64,000 bases of DNA from Marinomonas phaeophyticola (GCF_026966905.1 NZ_JAPUBN010000007.1:1-64000), one strand, 5' to 3'; shown: positions 15,908 to 25,621, counted from the first letter of the stretch. Made by a program: numbers and translations. The notes: generated by a model from the letters alone, not told the origin.

Positions 15908-16891
15908 TTACTCCGGAATAAAGTCGTTATTTACAATCATCATCGGCTCCAATGCATCGTCTTCAAGGCCATTGGCTTCTGCAACGTATTTCCATGTTTT
16001 TTGGATTCGCTCAGGAGTAAAGTATCCAAAACCATCTTTTTCAGTCACATCGTTGAATACTAGGTTAGTGATGCTTTTTATTTGAGCAGACACTATACCT
16101 GCGTCCACTTCCGGTACCATTTTATGGAGATCTGCACCGGCTTTATCAGGGAATTCATAGGTAAACTGAATCGCTTTGGCATATGCTTTAACAAAACGTT
16201 TAGCCACATCTGGACGCTCTGTTAAGAATTTCTCTGAAGCCAATAAAGAAGAACTATAAAGGGATAAACCAGAATCGGACCAAGGCATTTCGATGACTTC
16301 TTTACCGACACTGCTTGCTTGATTTTTAAACAGTGCCGTATTCGTCACCCAGGCAATGATGGCATCAGCATTACCCGTAATCATCATTGGCGCAAGCGCA
16401 CCAGGATCTGATTTCACTAACTGTATGTCCTCTTCAGAAAAACCGTTTTCTTTTAGCACTAAAGGCAAGAAGGCATTTGAAGAAGTAAACGGTGAGGTGG
16501 CAATTTTTTTGCCTTTTAAATCTTTAATGGATTTTATACCGCTACTTTTTAGAACAAAAAAGGCATGTGGCGCTTGGGTAAAATAAGGTAAAACGGCCAC
16601 AACAGGCACATCGTCTTGTGCTCTCGCGGCCATTAAGGCACCTATATCAGAACTGCCTATATCAGATTGACCGGTTGCCATTTTTGTCAATGCATCTGTA
16701 GAGCCACGACCACTGGCAATGGAGACATCCAAATCCAATGCTTCAAAGAAACCTTGTTGAATCCCTACATATACGGGAGCTTTATCGCCTCCTGGTAACC
16801 AATCTAATTGAAAAGTAACTTTGTCTGCCGCCATGACGGATGTGCTCGTAATAAGACTCGCGAATAGTGTAAACTTGAGTTTGGTTTTCAT
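15908..16891 (-). CDS. ABC importer periplasmic binding protein, NMT1/THI5 type
   Basis: A solute-binding protein of 327 residues. I choose the ATG at 16891, with GGGAG seven bases before it; a longer frame from 16972 has no such site and would bury the signal peptide. The signal peptide is MKTKLKFTLFASLITSTSVMAA, cut before DKVTFQLDW. The mature start QLDWLPGGDKAPVYVG is typical of the NMT1/THI5-like family, whose members bind pyrimidine (HMP) precursors of thiamine, riboflavin, or sulfonates and nitrate. The motif GRGSTDALTKMATGQSDIG is the usual first ligand loop. I cannot choose between substrates. No thiamine riboswitch is seen upstream. Confidence 0.88.
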   Translation of the reverse strand: MKTKLKFTLFASLITSTSVMAADKVTFQLDWLPGGDKAPVYVGIQQGFFEALDLDVSIASGRGSTDALTKMATGQSDIGSSDIGALMAARAQDDVPVVAVLPYFTQAPHAFFVLKSSGIKSIKDLKGKKIATSPFTSSNAFLPLVLKENGFSEEDIQLVKSDPGALAPMMITGNADAIIAWVTNTALFKNQASSVGKEVIEMPWSDSGLSLYSSSLLASEKFLTERPDVAKRFVKAYAKAIQFTYEFPDKAGADLHKMVPEVDAGIVSAQIKSITNLVFNDVTEKDGFGYFTPERIQKTWKYVAEANGLEDDALEPMMIVNNDFIPE

Positions 16892-17344
16892 TGATATGCT
16901 CCCAAAATACGACAATCGATTTGATTCATTTGTTTCAACCAAATAAAACACTGCAACAATCGTTCCCAACATTAATCTTCACCATGGTTTTTTTAAGTTT
17001 CTGAATTCATTATAAAAAAGTCATCGATTAAGTTTTAAAATGGAAAGGACGCACTCTCATTAAATTTAACAACGCACAAATTAAGAGCGTAAAACAAATA
17101 TTCGCGACAATTTTGGGCTCTTGCTAGGTTCAGCGCCCCCCTGAAACCAAGACACTATTTTTTCCCGCTGTTTTCAAAAATAATCAATAGGTAATACGCC
17201 TTGAAATGCATTACAATGGTTAGCAACCGTTCAGCTGGTTTCTCTAAACCGACTGTCTCAACCGAATTCAACGATTCGTCTTTTTACTTGAAGAACGCTT
17301 TCTTGCATAACCATTCACATGAATAAAACCGAAAAGGATTTTTT
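16892..17344. other. Divergent intergenic region
   Basis: About 450 bases separate the leftward ABC operon from the rightward EamA gene. I see no gene, riboswitch or strong inverted repeat. It should contain both promoters. A small GGTTT/AAACC hairpin lies near 17236-17251 only. Confidence 0.5.
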
Positions 17345-18241
17345 GTGACTATAAATCTCAATATTGATCGCCACGCCAACCTAGTCGGAAGTTTTTGGAT
17401 GATAATCGCAATGGCCATTTTTGCAATCGAAGATGTCTTTATTAAAATCGTTTCAGAGTCCCTACCCATAGCACAAACCATGATACTTTTTGGCCTCGGT
17501 GGCTCCTTAACCTTTGCTTGCGTCGCGTTATTAAAAAAAGAGCGCCTATTAAATCCAGACGTTCTCTCACGTCCAATGCGCTTTCGAATATTTTTTGAGA
17601 TTTTTGGCCGCTTATTTTACGCTCTTGCGATTACTTTAACACCACTGTCCGCCGCCACTGTCATCTTACAAGCCACCCCCATTTTTGTTGTCGCTGGAGC
17701 CGCACTATTCTTTAGAGAAAAAGTAGGCATAAGAAGATGGGCTGCCATTTGTGTCGGCCTCATTGGCGTGGTTGTTATCATACGTCCAGGAACTGATAGC
17801 TTTTCCATGCTATCCATTCTAGCTCTTCTTGGGATGCTCGGGTTTGCCGGACGAGATCTAGCCAGTCGAGCCGCGCCAGCATCAATCAGTACCTCTATTT
17901 TAGGCGTATACGGTTTTTTTGCTGTTTTCATTGCCGGTGTGCTCTTATCGTTCTGGGAAGACACGCCTTTTATTTTACCTAATGCAAAAACCTCTCTCTA
18001 TTTATTAGGCGCAATCTTAGCGGGTGTTTCCGCTTACTCAGGATTAATGAAAGCCATGCGAACAGGTGAAGTTTCCGCCGTGACTCCCTTTAGATATTCT
18101 CGATTATTATTTGGTATGGCCTTCGGCGTATTGCTGTTTAATGAACAAGTGGATATCACCATGTTGATTGGCTGTGGACTCATTATTGTGTCTGGTCTTT
18201 TTATTCTCTGGAAAAGAAAAAAACCTACGTCGCTAAGCTAA
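17345..18241 (+). CDS. EamA/DMT family transporter
   Basis: An inner-membrane protein of 298 residues with ten hydrophobic segments in two five-segment EamA repeats, the drug/metabolite transporter layout. Recognisable parts are SFWMIIAMAIFAIEDVFIK at the start, PLSAATVILQATPIFVV in segment 4 and the second-half signature VSAVTPFRYSRLLFGMAFG. The GTG at 17345 follows AAGGA at 17332-17336. The substrate is unknown. The gene stands alone. Confidence 0.88.
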   Translation: MTINLNIDRHANLVGSFWMIIAMAIFAIEDVFIKIVSESLPIAQTMILFGLGGSLTFACVALLKKERLLNPDVLSRPMRFRIFFEIFGRLFYALAITLTPLSAATVILQATPIFVVAGAALFFREKVGIRRWAAICVGLIGVVVIIRPGTDSFSMLSILALLGMLGFAGRDLASRAAPASISTSILGVYGFFAVFIAGVLLSFWEDTPFILPNAKTSLYLLGAILAGVSAYSGLMKAMRTGEVSAVTPFRYSRLLFGMAFGVLLFNEQVDITMLIGCGLIIVSGLFILWKRKKPTSLS

Positions 18242-18279
18242 TTCTTAGTGACGTTAATCGTATCAACAAGTAAAGCAGA

Positions 18280-19706
18280 CTAATCTAGGGCGATACTCTG
18301 CTCATAATTAAAACGATTTTCAGGATCTAATTCCTTTTTCAGCTGTTGTAGTCGTGCATAAGAATTACCGTAATATGCCGTTTCATACTGTTTTATATTA
18401 AGATCTGGGTAATTAATATAGTGTTGAGTCACCTTATTATTATATAGGGTATTTTGTATGTTTTTCATGGCCTCCATACTCCGTTTCTCAGCATCCGAGC
18501 TGCTCCAAGAACATTGTGCTTCAGCTAGGTAGCTTGCATTGCGATGAGCATAAGCACTGCCCTCTACTCGTGCCATGTTATTGATCTCCCCCCTAGGGTG
18601 TTTATTTGAAATATGGCACCTGGAGTATCTGCGACTTGAGTAAATAACGCTTCAGCACACGCCTCTATATCCTTAAAGCTTTGGTAATATCCCGCACTAA
18701 TGTTTTTGAAGAACAAAGGTTTATTATGGCCATAGTAGTATTGCACACCGATTTCAATAGGGTCGGGTTTTAACCTATCATTTTTATCCATAACACCATT
18801 GAATGTGCTTAATACTTGCTCCATTTCCTCGTCATGCTCTGTTGCCGTAAGCATAATGGTTAATGTATCTCTATTTAAAACAAAGGCAGAAAAAGCATGG
18901 TTTGGTAAGGTATCACACTGCTTAAACCAGAACTTCGCTAGATGAGCCGCTTTCTTAGGGGTCAATTTATATGCTCTGAATCGATGTTGGTATAATGTCG
19001 TCGGGGCGTTAACCGTTTTAAAACGTAACTGGGTTATTACGCCAAAATTACCATTACCTGCACCACGACATGCCCAAAGCAATTCCGGCAATTCATCAGA
19101 ATCAATCACATTGCCCTTCACATCGACCAAACGGACACCCGTTAAATAATCACAGGTCAAACCAAATTGACGAGAAAATAAGCCATAACCACCTCCAAGT
19201 GTTATCCCAGATAAACCAACTGACGCACAAGAACCCGATGGTAATAGCCGTCCCTTGGGTAAACAATAATGATAAAGCTGGGCAAGACTAACGGCTGGGT
19301 CGGCTACCAAGCCATGGTCATTATCTAATTTCAAACTATTCATCTGAGAAAGGTCAATGACCATACCACCATGATTTAAAGAGAAGCCTTCAAAGCTATG
19401 ACCACCACTTTTAATATTGATATTTAACCCATGCTGATCCGCATACTTAACCGCTTTTTGCACACCAAGCTCTGTTTTACACACGGCAATAATATGGGGC
19501 TTTGCATTAAAGCGTTTATTAAATAGCCTCCTGTAGACATCAAATCGTTTATGCTCTTTTTTCATAAACTGCACATCTTCATCACTGTCCAATCCCTGAA
19601 CATGCGCCCAAGCCAAAGGCCCAGTAAAGGCCGTTAATCCGAATAATTTTAATAATGTTCGTCTATTGATATTCATCATCCTTATTTCATTCATCACTAT
19701 GCTCAT
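18280..19706 (-). pseudogene. Frameshifted bicovalent FAD oxidase, berberine-bridge type, Tat-exported
   Basis: The first frame (19706-18564) covers the N-terminus and FAD-binding domain; the second (to 18280) covers the C-terminal BBE domain. They join at a run of six G on the coding strand (18588-18593). One more G would give TLGGEINNMARVEG and a single protein of about 470 residues. The twin-arginine leader is NRRTLLKLFGLTAF; translation probably starts at Met10 or Met11 (19679 or 19676), after AATAAGG. His in GGHSFEG and Cys in GSCASVG are the two usual covalent FAD attachment points. Relatives oxidise sugars or alcohols using oxygen. It is broken, phase-variable or a sequencing error. 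Confidence 0.85.
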
Positions 19707-20023
19707 TCTAATACAAGACGTTCCTAAGGAAAGATGAAAATATTCAACCTTATTTCAGTCTGATTTTTTCTTCTAACGAATAGAGTCACAAGAAACCGAC
19801 TTTAAAAATAACAGAGCCAAAGTCATACACTCGAATATAAAAAAAGGGGATGTACTGCAGAATGTTCCCTCTTCATATATGTGAAGGAGATTTGACACCC
19901 TGAAAAATCTTGCCTCGGATAGCGCTTTTGAAGAATATAAAGACACAGCCGCATTACTGTTAAATGCGAGTAATAAGGTCGATGACTTTGCTTAACCGTA
20001 GAATAAAATCATCACACTTGAAC
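19707..20023. other. Intergenic region with possible gene remnant
   Basis: No complete gene. On the plus strand, from about 19893, an open stretch of 34 codons (LKNLASDSAFEEYKDTAALL and so on) ends at TAA near 19995. Its composition is protein-like but it has no clear start. It may be the tail of a lost gene. Confidence 0.35.
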
Positions 20024-20518
20024 CTATTCCCTTGTCGCTTGCTCATTAGATTCGTACATGGTCTTTTTCCCTTGAAAATCTTTAAACAACCGCTCGTGAG
20101 CTGCTTTAGAAAAGGTATCATCACGAACGGTATATTGTGAAATCCAATTAATCAACATTTCTAAATTGGCATCTTGATCGGCTTTACTTTCATATTTATG
20201 TGGCTCCCATGGTCGATTTTTTGCATTTTCTATACATACAGAAACAGGTAAATTTAGAAATATCACTTCATCAGCCTGTTGAATCACAACGTCTAACAAA
20301 TCAGAATAACAACCCTCTATAACCCAATTGCAATTAATTGATGTAAAGGCTCTTATCTGTGCACAAGACTCAGATACAGGCAAGCGTTCTGGTGGTGTCA
20401 TGGGTTTCCACGCCACAGTATCGAGGTCTAAATGCGCTAAGTGATTTATCAATGCTAATTTTGTTGCTAACGTTGACTTACCTGAACCTGAGTTCCCAAA
20501 AATGACAATTTTACTCAT
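20024..20518 (-). CDS. Small P-loop nucleotide kinase-like protein
   Basis: A cytoplasmic protein of 164 residues from the ATG at 20518, which has AAGGAG nine bases upstream; a longer frame from 20572 lacks this. Walker A is GNSGSGKST at residues 8-16. The rest resembles the adenylate-kinase-like proteins annotated as topology modulation protein or FlaR: HLDLDTVAWKP, then WVIEGCYSDLLD, then ADEVIFLNLP. These are probably small-molecule kinases of unknown substrate. Gene context gives no hint. It lies before the riboflavin gene but on the other strand. Confidence 0.78.
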   Translation of the reverse strand: MSKIVIFGNSGSGKSTLATKLALINHLAHLDLDTVAWKPMTPPERLPVSESCAQIRAFTSINCNWVIEGCYSDLLDVVIQQADEVIFLNLPVSVCIENAKNRPWEPHKYESKADQDANLEMLINWISQYTVRDDTFSKAAHERLFKDFQGKKTMYESNEQATRE

Positions 20519-20770
20519 AATAATCTCCTTAACGCCCTGTACCTTTGTTTTCAGAGTTCGCTTGTCTAGCAATAAGCGTATTCAGTCCTTTTATAAACTA
20601 ACTTACACCCATAAGGCGTTTTTTTAACAGCCTCTTAGGTAGATTCAATCAAAGTGAAAGTATAACTCGCCTTTTACCTATTGTTGAGTAAACAAGCGGC
20701 CTTCTTAAACACTCTTTGACAATCCTTGGTTAAAAAAAGTATATTCGCACTCATCGGATTATTCCGGTTC

Positions 20771-20915
<145 letters not shown>

Positions 20916-21037
20916 GTGTCAGACAAGCCTCACTGCATCGTTATACTTGTTATAGCGATAATATAAGGTATGCCATATTTTTATGGTGTATTTGCCTGTC
21001 CGTTCGCCCTGATTCACCTTTAATTTAGGAATTTACT

Positions 21038-21526
21038 ATGAATCAGAGCTCAACGAATCTTATTGATTTCACACCAGCAACAAAACGTATCGCTATTTTC
21101 CATGCTACTTGGCACGAAGATATTGTAATGAATGCCGTAAATGGGTTTAAAGATGAACTCATTTCCCGTGGCTACAACGAAGCCTTAATAGAGACGATTT
21201 CCGTACCAGGTGCCTACGAAATCCCGCTACAAGCGAAACTGTTGGCAAAAAGTGGCAAATACTCTGCTATTGCGGCTAGCGCCTTAGTGGTGGATGGTGG
21301 AATTTATCGTCATGACTTTGTGGCACAAACCGTTTGTAACGCGTTAATGCAGGTTCAATTAGAAACAGAAGTCCCTGTACTAACGGCAGTGCTAACGCCT
21401 CACAACTTTCACGAACATGACGAACATAAAGACTACTTTCGCCGCCATTTCTTGAAAAAAGGCACGGAGCTCGCCAATGCTTGTGATATGGCGATTCAAT
21501 TGACAGAAAAAGCAAAGCAACTTTAG
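21038..21526 (+). CDS. ribH: 6,7-dimethyl-8-ribityllumazine synthase, type II (RibH2)
   Basis: Lumazine synthase joins 5-amino-6-ribitylamino-uracil to dihydroxybutanone phosphate, the step before riboflavin synthase. The protein has 162 residues and matches the type II (RibH2, Brucella) form rather than the usual 60-subunit type: FHATWHEDIV, VPGAYEIPLQAKLLA, DGGIYRHDFVA and EVPVLTAVLTPHNFHEH. RibH2 enzymes are decamers and often occur alone under an FMN riboswitch, exactly as here. No other rib gene is nearby, so the housekeeping ribH is probably elsewhere. AGGAATTTACT lies before the ATG. Confidence 0.93.
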   Translation: MNQSSTNLIDFTPATKRIAIFHATWHEDIVMNAVNGFKDELISRGYNEALIETISVPGAYEIPLQAKLLAKSGKYSAIAASALVVDGGIYRHDFVAQTVCNALMQVQLETEVPVLTAVLTPHNFHEHDEHKDYFRRHFLKKGTELANACDMAIQLTEKAKQL

Positions 21527-21539
21527 CGAAATAAATAAG

Positions 21540-21577
21540 GCCGCTATCAGATTATGTTAACTTTATCTAATAGCGGC
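21540..21577 (+). terminator. Terminator-like hairpin after ribH
   Basis: GCCGCTAT pairs with ATAGCGGC, and inside it AGAT with ATCT, across an AT-rich loop. It ends 51 bases after the ribH stop. The T-run after it is weak (TTAGGTTCG). Confidence 0.55.
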
Positions 21578-21682
21578 TTAGGTTCGCCTTATGAGGCACT
21601 CATTTCAAGACAACTGCAATGTGTTCCATTGAATCGCCATTAGACTATCTAGTTACTCCTCCATTCATCTCGATTAATTATT

Positions 21683-23263
21683 TTAACTAGATATCGCCAT
21701 CTCTTGTTCAATGTTTAGGATTATAAATTCAGCAGGACGTATTAAAGCCACCTTGACGAATACTCTCATAAAGCCATTCAGGATATCGTCAGCGGTCATA
21801 GTAGATCCCAACCCACACTCGACTTGAAAAGCATCTGCAGCACTTGCTCCCTGTAGCCCCCCTTCTTTCCAAATACTTACCAAGAAACTACTTATCGCAC
21901 TTTTAACAGCCTCCCAAGTATTGGCGCTATTGTCTTCAAATGCATAAGCAGCAACCGCTAGTTTTACGGATTGCTCAAGAAACGTCATTGTGCGTCTAAC
22001 AGAGATGTAACGCCAATCTTGGCTATTACCATCTAGCGTTCTTGCTCCCCAAACTAAGATCCCCTGCCCATTAAAAAAGCGAATCGCATTAACCGACTTA
22101 CCTGATACCGCATCGATATTCAAATCGGCTTGTTGCGCGTCAGTCAAGTGAATAGGAAGGCTAGAAGCACCTACAATACTGGTATTCGCGGGAGCATTCC
22201 AAACACCATGTTCATTATCATTGACGGTATAAACCCCCGCCATTGCCCCACTTGGAGGTAATACATTCGCATCACTCAATACATGATTAATGATTTGAGC
22301 GTATTCTGCAGAAGCGTTAAGCAAAGATTCATTAAGTTGAGATATTGACAGTGGATTCTCTTTAGAAGGTTGGTCAATCATGTCAATAATCGTCTCAACT
22401 ACCCTATTAGGTGCAGAAGTAGGACTCAGGATTCGCTTTAACTGCTGAGCATCACCACCAAACAAATTGCTATAATTCATCTCATAGCTCTGCATGATAG
22501 TCGTACCAATAAATGGATAATAAACAGCGCCGTATTTTAACCCCTTTGAACCTGTTTTATTACGGAAGGTGTCAATATCATAAGTATATGTAATAGGATC
22601 TGGAGTATTACCACCAATAATATCAAACAAACAAACCGCGGTTTGCTGGTCATTCGCTTGCGACAACATAGATTCCATCAAGGTCCCATTATTATCTATT
22701 GATAACAGCGTCGCTTCTGGACAAATGTAGATTGTAGGCTCTGATTCATTTTTTAATAATGCTAAACCCCGTTGCAAATCGGCTAACTGTACATTTGGAT
22801 TAACAATCTGCTCTCCTACATTACCCGCTTTTCCGCTTACCGGGCCATAAGAACCAACAGATACAATATACGCATCGCCCCCACCATTCTGATAAAACAG
22901 TCGAATACTATTGTATAAATAATAAATGGTACTAGGGTCCGGCACGATGCAGTAGCAACGCCCGTCCAGTTGAAGGTAATCTCCCTTGTTAGGCTTTGCG
23001 TCTTGCTCAATCAAGTAATATTCTGGATGATATGGAACCGCTGGTTCGGCTACAGAAGATGATGAAGAGGTTAAATAAATTTCTTGGAACTCCGCAAAAG
23101 ACGATATCTTCTGTACCTTATTAGAGTAAGACTTTCCTTGAAACTCCGCACTAGGGGTATAGCCAATAAAAGCCGGCACCGCTGTAGCAACAGGAACAAC
23201 AGAGTGGCCAAAAGCGTTTATCTCGTTTATATACACACCAGGTGTTTTGATATTAGAAACCAT
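21683..23263 (-). CDS. Orphan contractile tail sheath protein
   Basis: A tail sheath protein of 526 residues. The N-terminus KTPGVYINEINAFGHSVVPV and AVPAFIGYT, and the C-terminal domain (WRYISVRRTMTFLEQSVKLA, then GFMRVFVKVALIRPAEFIIL) are those of sheaths in R-type pyocins, phages and especially extracellular contractile injection systems (Afp/PVC type). Sheaths wrap the tail tube and contract to drive it. No tube, baseplate, spike or ATPase gene is next to it. AAGGGAG lies upstream of the ATG. The reading frame is intact, which argues against simple decay. It may be an extra sheath for a system elsewhere, or a co-opted protein. Confidence 0.88.
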   Translation of the reverse strand: MVSNIKTPGVYINEINAFGHSVVPVATAVPAFIGYTPSAEFQGKSYSNKVQKISSFAEFQEIYLTSSSSSVAEPAVPYHPEYYLIEQDAKPNKGDYLQLDGRCYCIVPDPSTIYYLYNSIRLFYQNGGGDAYIVSVGSYGPVSGKAGNVGEQIVNPNVQLADLQRGLALLKNESEPTIYICPEATLLSIDNNGTLMESMLSQANDQQTAVCLFDIIGGNTPDPITYTYDIDTFRNKTGSKGLKYGAVYYPFIGTTIMQSYEMNYSNLFGGDAQQLKRILSPTSAPNRVVETIIDMIDQPSKENPLSISQLNESLLNASAEYAQIINHVLSDANVLPPSGAMAGVYTVNDNEHGVWNAPANTSIVGASSLPIHLTDAQQADLNIDAVSGKSVNAIRFFNGQGILVWGARTLDGNSQDWRYISVRRTMTFLEQSVKLAVAAYAFEDNSANTWEAVKSAISSFLVSIWKEGGLQGASAADAFQVECGLGSTMTADDILNGFMRVFVKVALIRPAEFIILNIEQEMAISS

Positions 23264-23675
23264 ACCTATTTACTCCCTTTCGTTTAATACTCACCAATTT
23301 AAAAGTGAACATATTGGATCAAAATTCTAATAATTCATTGTGTTCTAAGGCGTTCAACATGTTAAATATGATCGACGGCTTTGCTACATTCTAGTACAGG
23401 ATTAATGACCCATACACTAACAGGCTTAACGAAAGTAAATACTGGACATCCAACCTTATAAATCAGAAATTTGAAGTAAGTACTGGACATCCAACCTTAT
23501 AAATCAGAAATTTGATCAAATTTTTTAATTCAAACAACGAGAAAAACAAGAGAAAAGTAAGTATTTAAGCCAATTAGCCGATAGAAATTGGTTAAGTGCG
23601 ACGATTATTCATATATCAGGCGAGTAGGATTACTTACTATTGCATAAGAATGGTTTGGGGGGGATGCTATTTACG
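23264..23675. other. Intergenic region between sheath gene and RAYT 2
   Basis: No gene is supported. It contains the 41-bp direct repeat at 23434-23515, and the promoter of the sheath gene should lie near its left end. Confidence 0.5.
23434..23515 (+). repeat. 41-bp tandem repeat, two copies
   Basis: Copies at 23434-23474 and 23475-23515 differ at one base (AGTAAAT against AGTAAGT) and carry TACTGGACATCCAACC and then TTATAAATCAGAAATTTGA. The unit is not related to the TGGGTG repeats. It may be duplicated target-flanking sequence or a binding-site array. Confidence 0.8.
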
Positions 23676-24644
23676 CTAGGCTAATAACTTGCAGCACCTT
23701 TTATTTGGCCTAGACCTTGGTTGAGCGTTTTTATAACGAGTAATACTATTTTCTTGCCCCACTATCCCATGGGTATTTTGCTCAAACTTAATCGCAATGG
23801 TTAACCAGTTGTCAGACGATATTCCAAGCCGTTGTAAAATGGGTGAAAGCGATAAATCAATTGTCTTTCTTTTATCTTGTCGAGCAATGCGGCCTGTCAT
23901 ATCAACTAACTGTAGATAATCCGTTAACTTAAACAAAATTCCTTCGTTTTTATCTTTATGATCATCTCCAATAAAGGGATACAGCACCTTTGGTTGAGTA
24001 ATTTTCTTGGCAGACTCTACTCTTTTCTTAATACTAGTGAAGTCCGATGTTTCAGGCGTCGCTGCTATATTAGCTCGAATCGGATTAAGATCCACATAGG
24101 CCATACAAGCTAGAACAGACGCTTCGTCTAACAAGGCTTGAGATTTAAAGCGCCCTTCCCAAAAGCGACCTGTACACTCATCCTCAGCATTCGCTTGTCG
24201 TGCAATGGGTTCGTTCAACTCCCGCATAAACCAGCTGATGTCAGACAACCTTTCTCGATACGCTTCCGCAGACCGCTCAGCCAGTTTAATTGCATAGGCG
24301 GGCATGGTTTCACCACGAGCGTATTGCTGAGTAAATAACGTCCCTTTATGCAATGAATGCCACCTCCTTAACACCTCATGAGTTGACCAACTTTTGGCTT
24401 GTTTTTCATTAATGTGCAATACAATATGCAAATGATTACTCATCACCGCATAAGCGCAAATATCAATAGAGAAAATTTGAGATAAAAAGAGAATTCGTGC
24501 TTCAATCCACCCGCGGCGATGCTCAAAACTCTTTCCGGTTACAGAATCTTTCCCACACAAGAAAGCACGGCGAACGCATCGACTGATGCAATGGTAATAC
24601 GGAGTGTCAGACAAACGGACCTGTTGACTTCTTGCCCTTGGCAT
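23676..24644 (-). CDS. REP-associated tyrosine transposase (RAYT) 2
   Basis: A 322-residue Y1/HUH transposase, the closest relative of the gene at 5772-6740 and colinear with it over its whole length. The HUH motif NHLHIVL and Tyr nucleophile in AYVDLNPIRAN are intact. Differences are scattered (for example ESAKKITQPKVLYPF against KAAGKNVQPKALYPF), so the two copies diverged some time ago and neither is a recent duplicate. Directly upstream lie five copies of a GTGG-containing unit. REPs recognised by this family carry GTAG or GTGG next to a hairpin, so these may be its sites. Confidence 0.92.
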   Translation of the reverse strand: MPRARSQQVRLSDTPYYHCISRCVRRAFLCGKDSVTGKSFEHRRGWIEARILFLSQIFSIDICAYAVMSNHLHIVLHINEKQAKSWSTHEVLRRWHSLHKGTLFTQQYARGETMPAYAIKLAERSAEAYRERLSDISWFMRELNEPIARQANAEDECTGRFWEGRFKSQALLDEASVLACMAYVDLNPIRANIAATPETSDFTSIKKRVESAKKITQPKVLYPFIGDDHKDKNEGILFKLTDYLQLVDMTGRIARQDKRKTIDLSLSPILQRLGISSDNWLTIAIKFEQNTHGIVGQENSITRYKNAQPRSRPNKRCCKLLA

Positions 24645-24688
24645 AACTTTCCCCTCATCCTTGAGTTTGGTTTTTTCTAGTTTAGACC

Positions 24689-24847
24689 GTGATTAAAAAA
24701 ACATCAATAAAGTTATGGGTGGCCTGTATTATTTAGTGATTAAAAAAACATCAATAAAATTATGGGTGGCCTGTATTATTTGATGGGTGGCCTGTATTAT
24801 TTGATGGGTGGCCTGTATTATTTGTCAATGGGTGGCCTGTATTATTT
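24689..24847 (+). repeat. RAYT-linked repeat array, five units
   Basis: The unit ATGGGTGGCCTGTATTATTT occurs five times: 24715-24734, 24762-24781, 24783-24802, 24804-24823 and 24828-24847. The first two are part of a 47-bp tandem copy (24689-24735 and 24736-24782) that includes leader sequence GATTAAAAAAACATCAATAAA. The spacing of 21, 21 and 24 bases is too short for CRISPR spacers. The same unit lies inverted in the leader of RAYT 1 at 5686-5704. It looks like slippage or transposase-driven expansion of the element end. Confidence 0.85.
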
Positions 24848-24858
24848 ATTTTCGGTGA

Positions 24859-25263
24859 TTAAATGTGGGTGAGTATATTGAACCATGGAAGGCTATATTC
24901 TTGCATAATTTGCGCAAGTGGAAAAATAAACAATGTGGCGATGTAGAGTGCGTGGCGAATATTACGTAATACTAGACTTGATTTAGGGAGTAATAATCCT
25001 AGAATAATTAACCCAGTCATCGGTGTAAAGAGGATATAAATGACCAAATCAAATTGATAGAGATTTTCATTGACCTTGCTAAGCAAAGTAAACACCAATG
25101 AGAGTATCGCAAATAAGCTAGAGAGAAGTATGATATTTGCCCAGTGTTTAGATGTGGATTGGGCGTTTTTTGCATCAAGCTTTGCGCCCTTAAAACCTTT
25201 TCTTACGAAAAGAGCCGTTATCACCGCGAAAATAATGACTAAAGGCAGTAAAATTAACCCCAT
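24859..25263 (-). CDS. Small membrane protein of unknown function
   Basis: A protein of 134 residues with four hydrophobic segments: LLPLVIIFAVITALFV, IILLSSLFAILSLVFTLL, LVIYILFTPMTGLIILGLLL and ALYIATLFIFPLAQ. It has a short basic loop (RKGFKGAKLDAKNAQS) after the first. No family recognised. Its 3' end is only 12 bases from the RAYT repeat array, so the array may have been inserted just behind it. It has a reasonable start and no overlap with other genes, so I accept it as real. Confidence 0.6.
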   Translation of the reverse strand: MGLILLPLVIIFAVITALFVRKGFKGAKLDAKNAQSTSKHWANIILLSSLFAILSLVFTLLSKVNENLYQFDLVIYILFTPMTGLIILGLLLPKSSLVLRNIRHALYIATLFIFPLAQIMQEYSLPWFNILTHI

Positions 25264-25621
25264 TATAGACTACCTAAACCGCTATATGCTTGCATCGATA
25301 CTGACCCTTCAATCCATTACACCACGTTGAACTTACTTAATAAGTTATTCTCAAGCTCATGACTAAACACCATTCTAACCTTCTCTTCAAAAAAGCAAAA
25401 GAAAAGGTGTCGATAACGTGCTTAGAGAAAAAAGAGGGTCAACTCTTTAGCTGTTTGTCGGGCTGAAGGCGTGACCTACCCTAGATGAGAAAAACCTTCG
25501 TTTTTCTGTGCTGACAACGACAGTGATGCAAGCAAAAAAACGAAGGCTTTTTGTTATGTGTGCTCCCAGAAAATTTGTACGGAGAGGTAGGTTTGTTGGC
25601 CTACAGACGCAATCTACAAGG
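25264..25621. other. Intergenic region before the prp operon end
   Basis: No gene seen. It holds the operon terminator at 25490-25553. A short frame running into prpF from 25551 is a shadow of prpF. Confidence 0.55.
25490..25553 (-). terminator. Terminator of the prp operon
   Basis: CCTTCGTTTTT (25495-25505) pairs with AAAAAACGAAGG (25535-25546). On the minus strand the stem is followed by TTTTTCTC, a T-run, so the leftward operon should end here. The loop is long, about 30 bases. Confidence 0.65.

Noticed and set aside
21683-23675. Prophage island
   Set aside because: Only the sheath gene is phage-like; there are no integrase, capsid, portal, lysis or tail tube genes around it and no att repeats.
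24689-24847. CRISPR-like array from five short repeats
   Set aside because: The gaps between units are 1 to 4 bases (and one of 27 that is itself repeated), with no spacer-sized unique DNA and no cas gene. It is a tandem repeat array.
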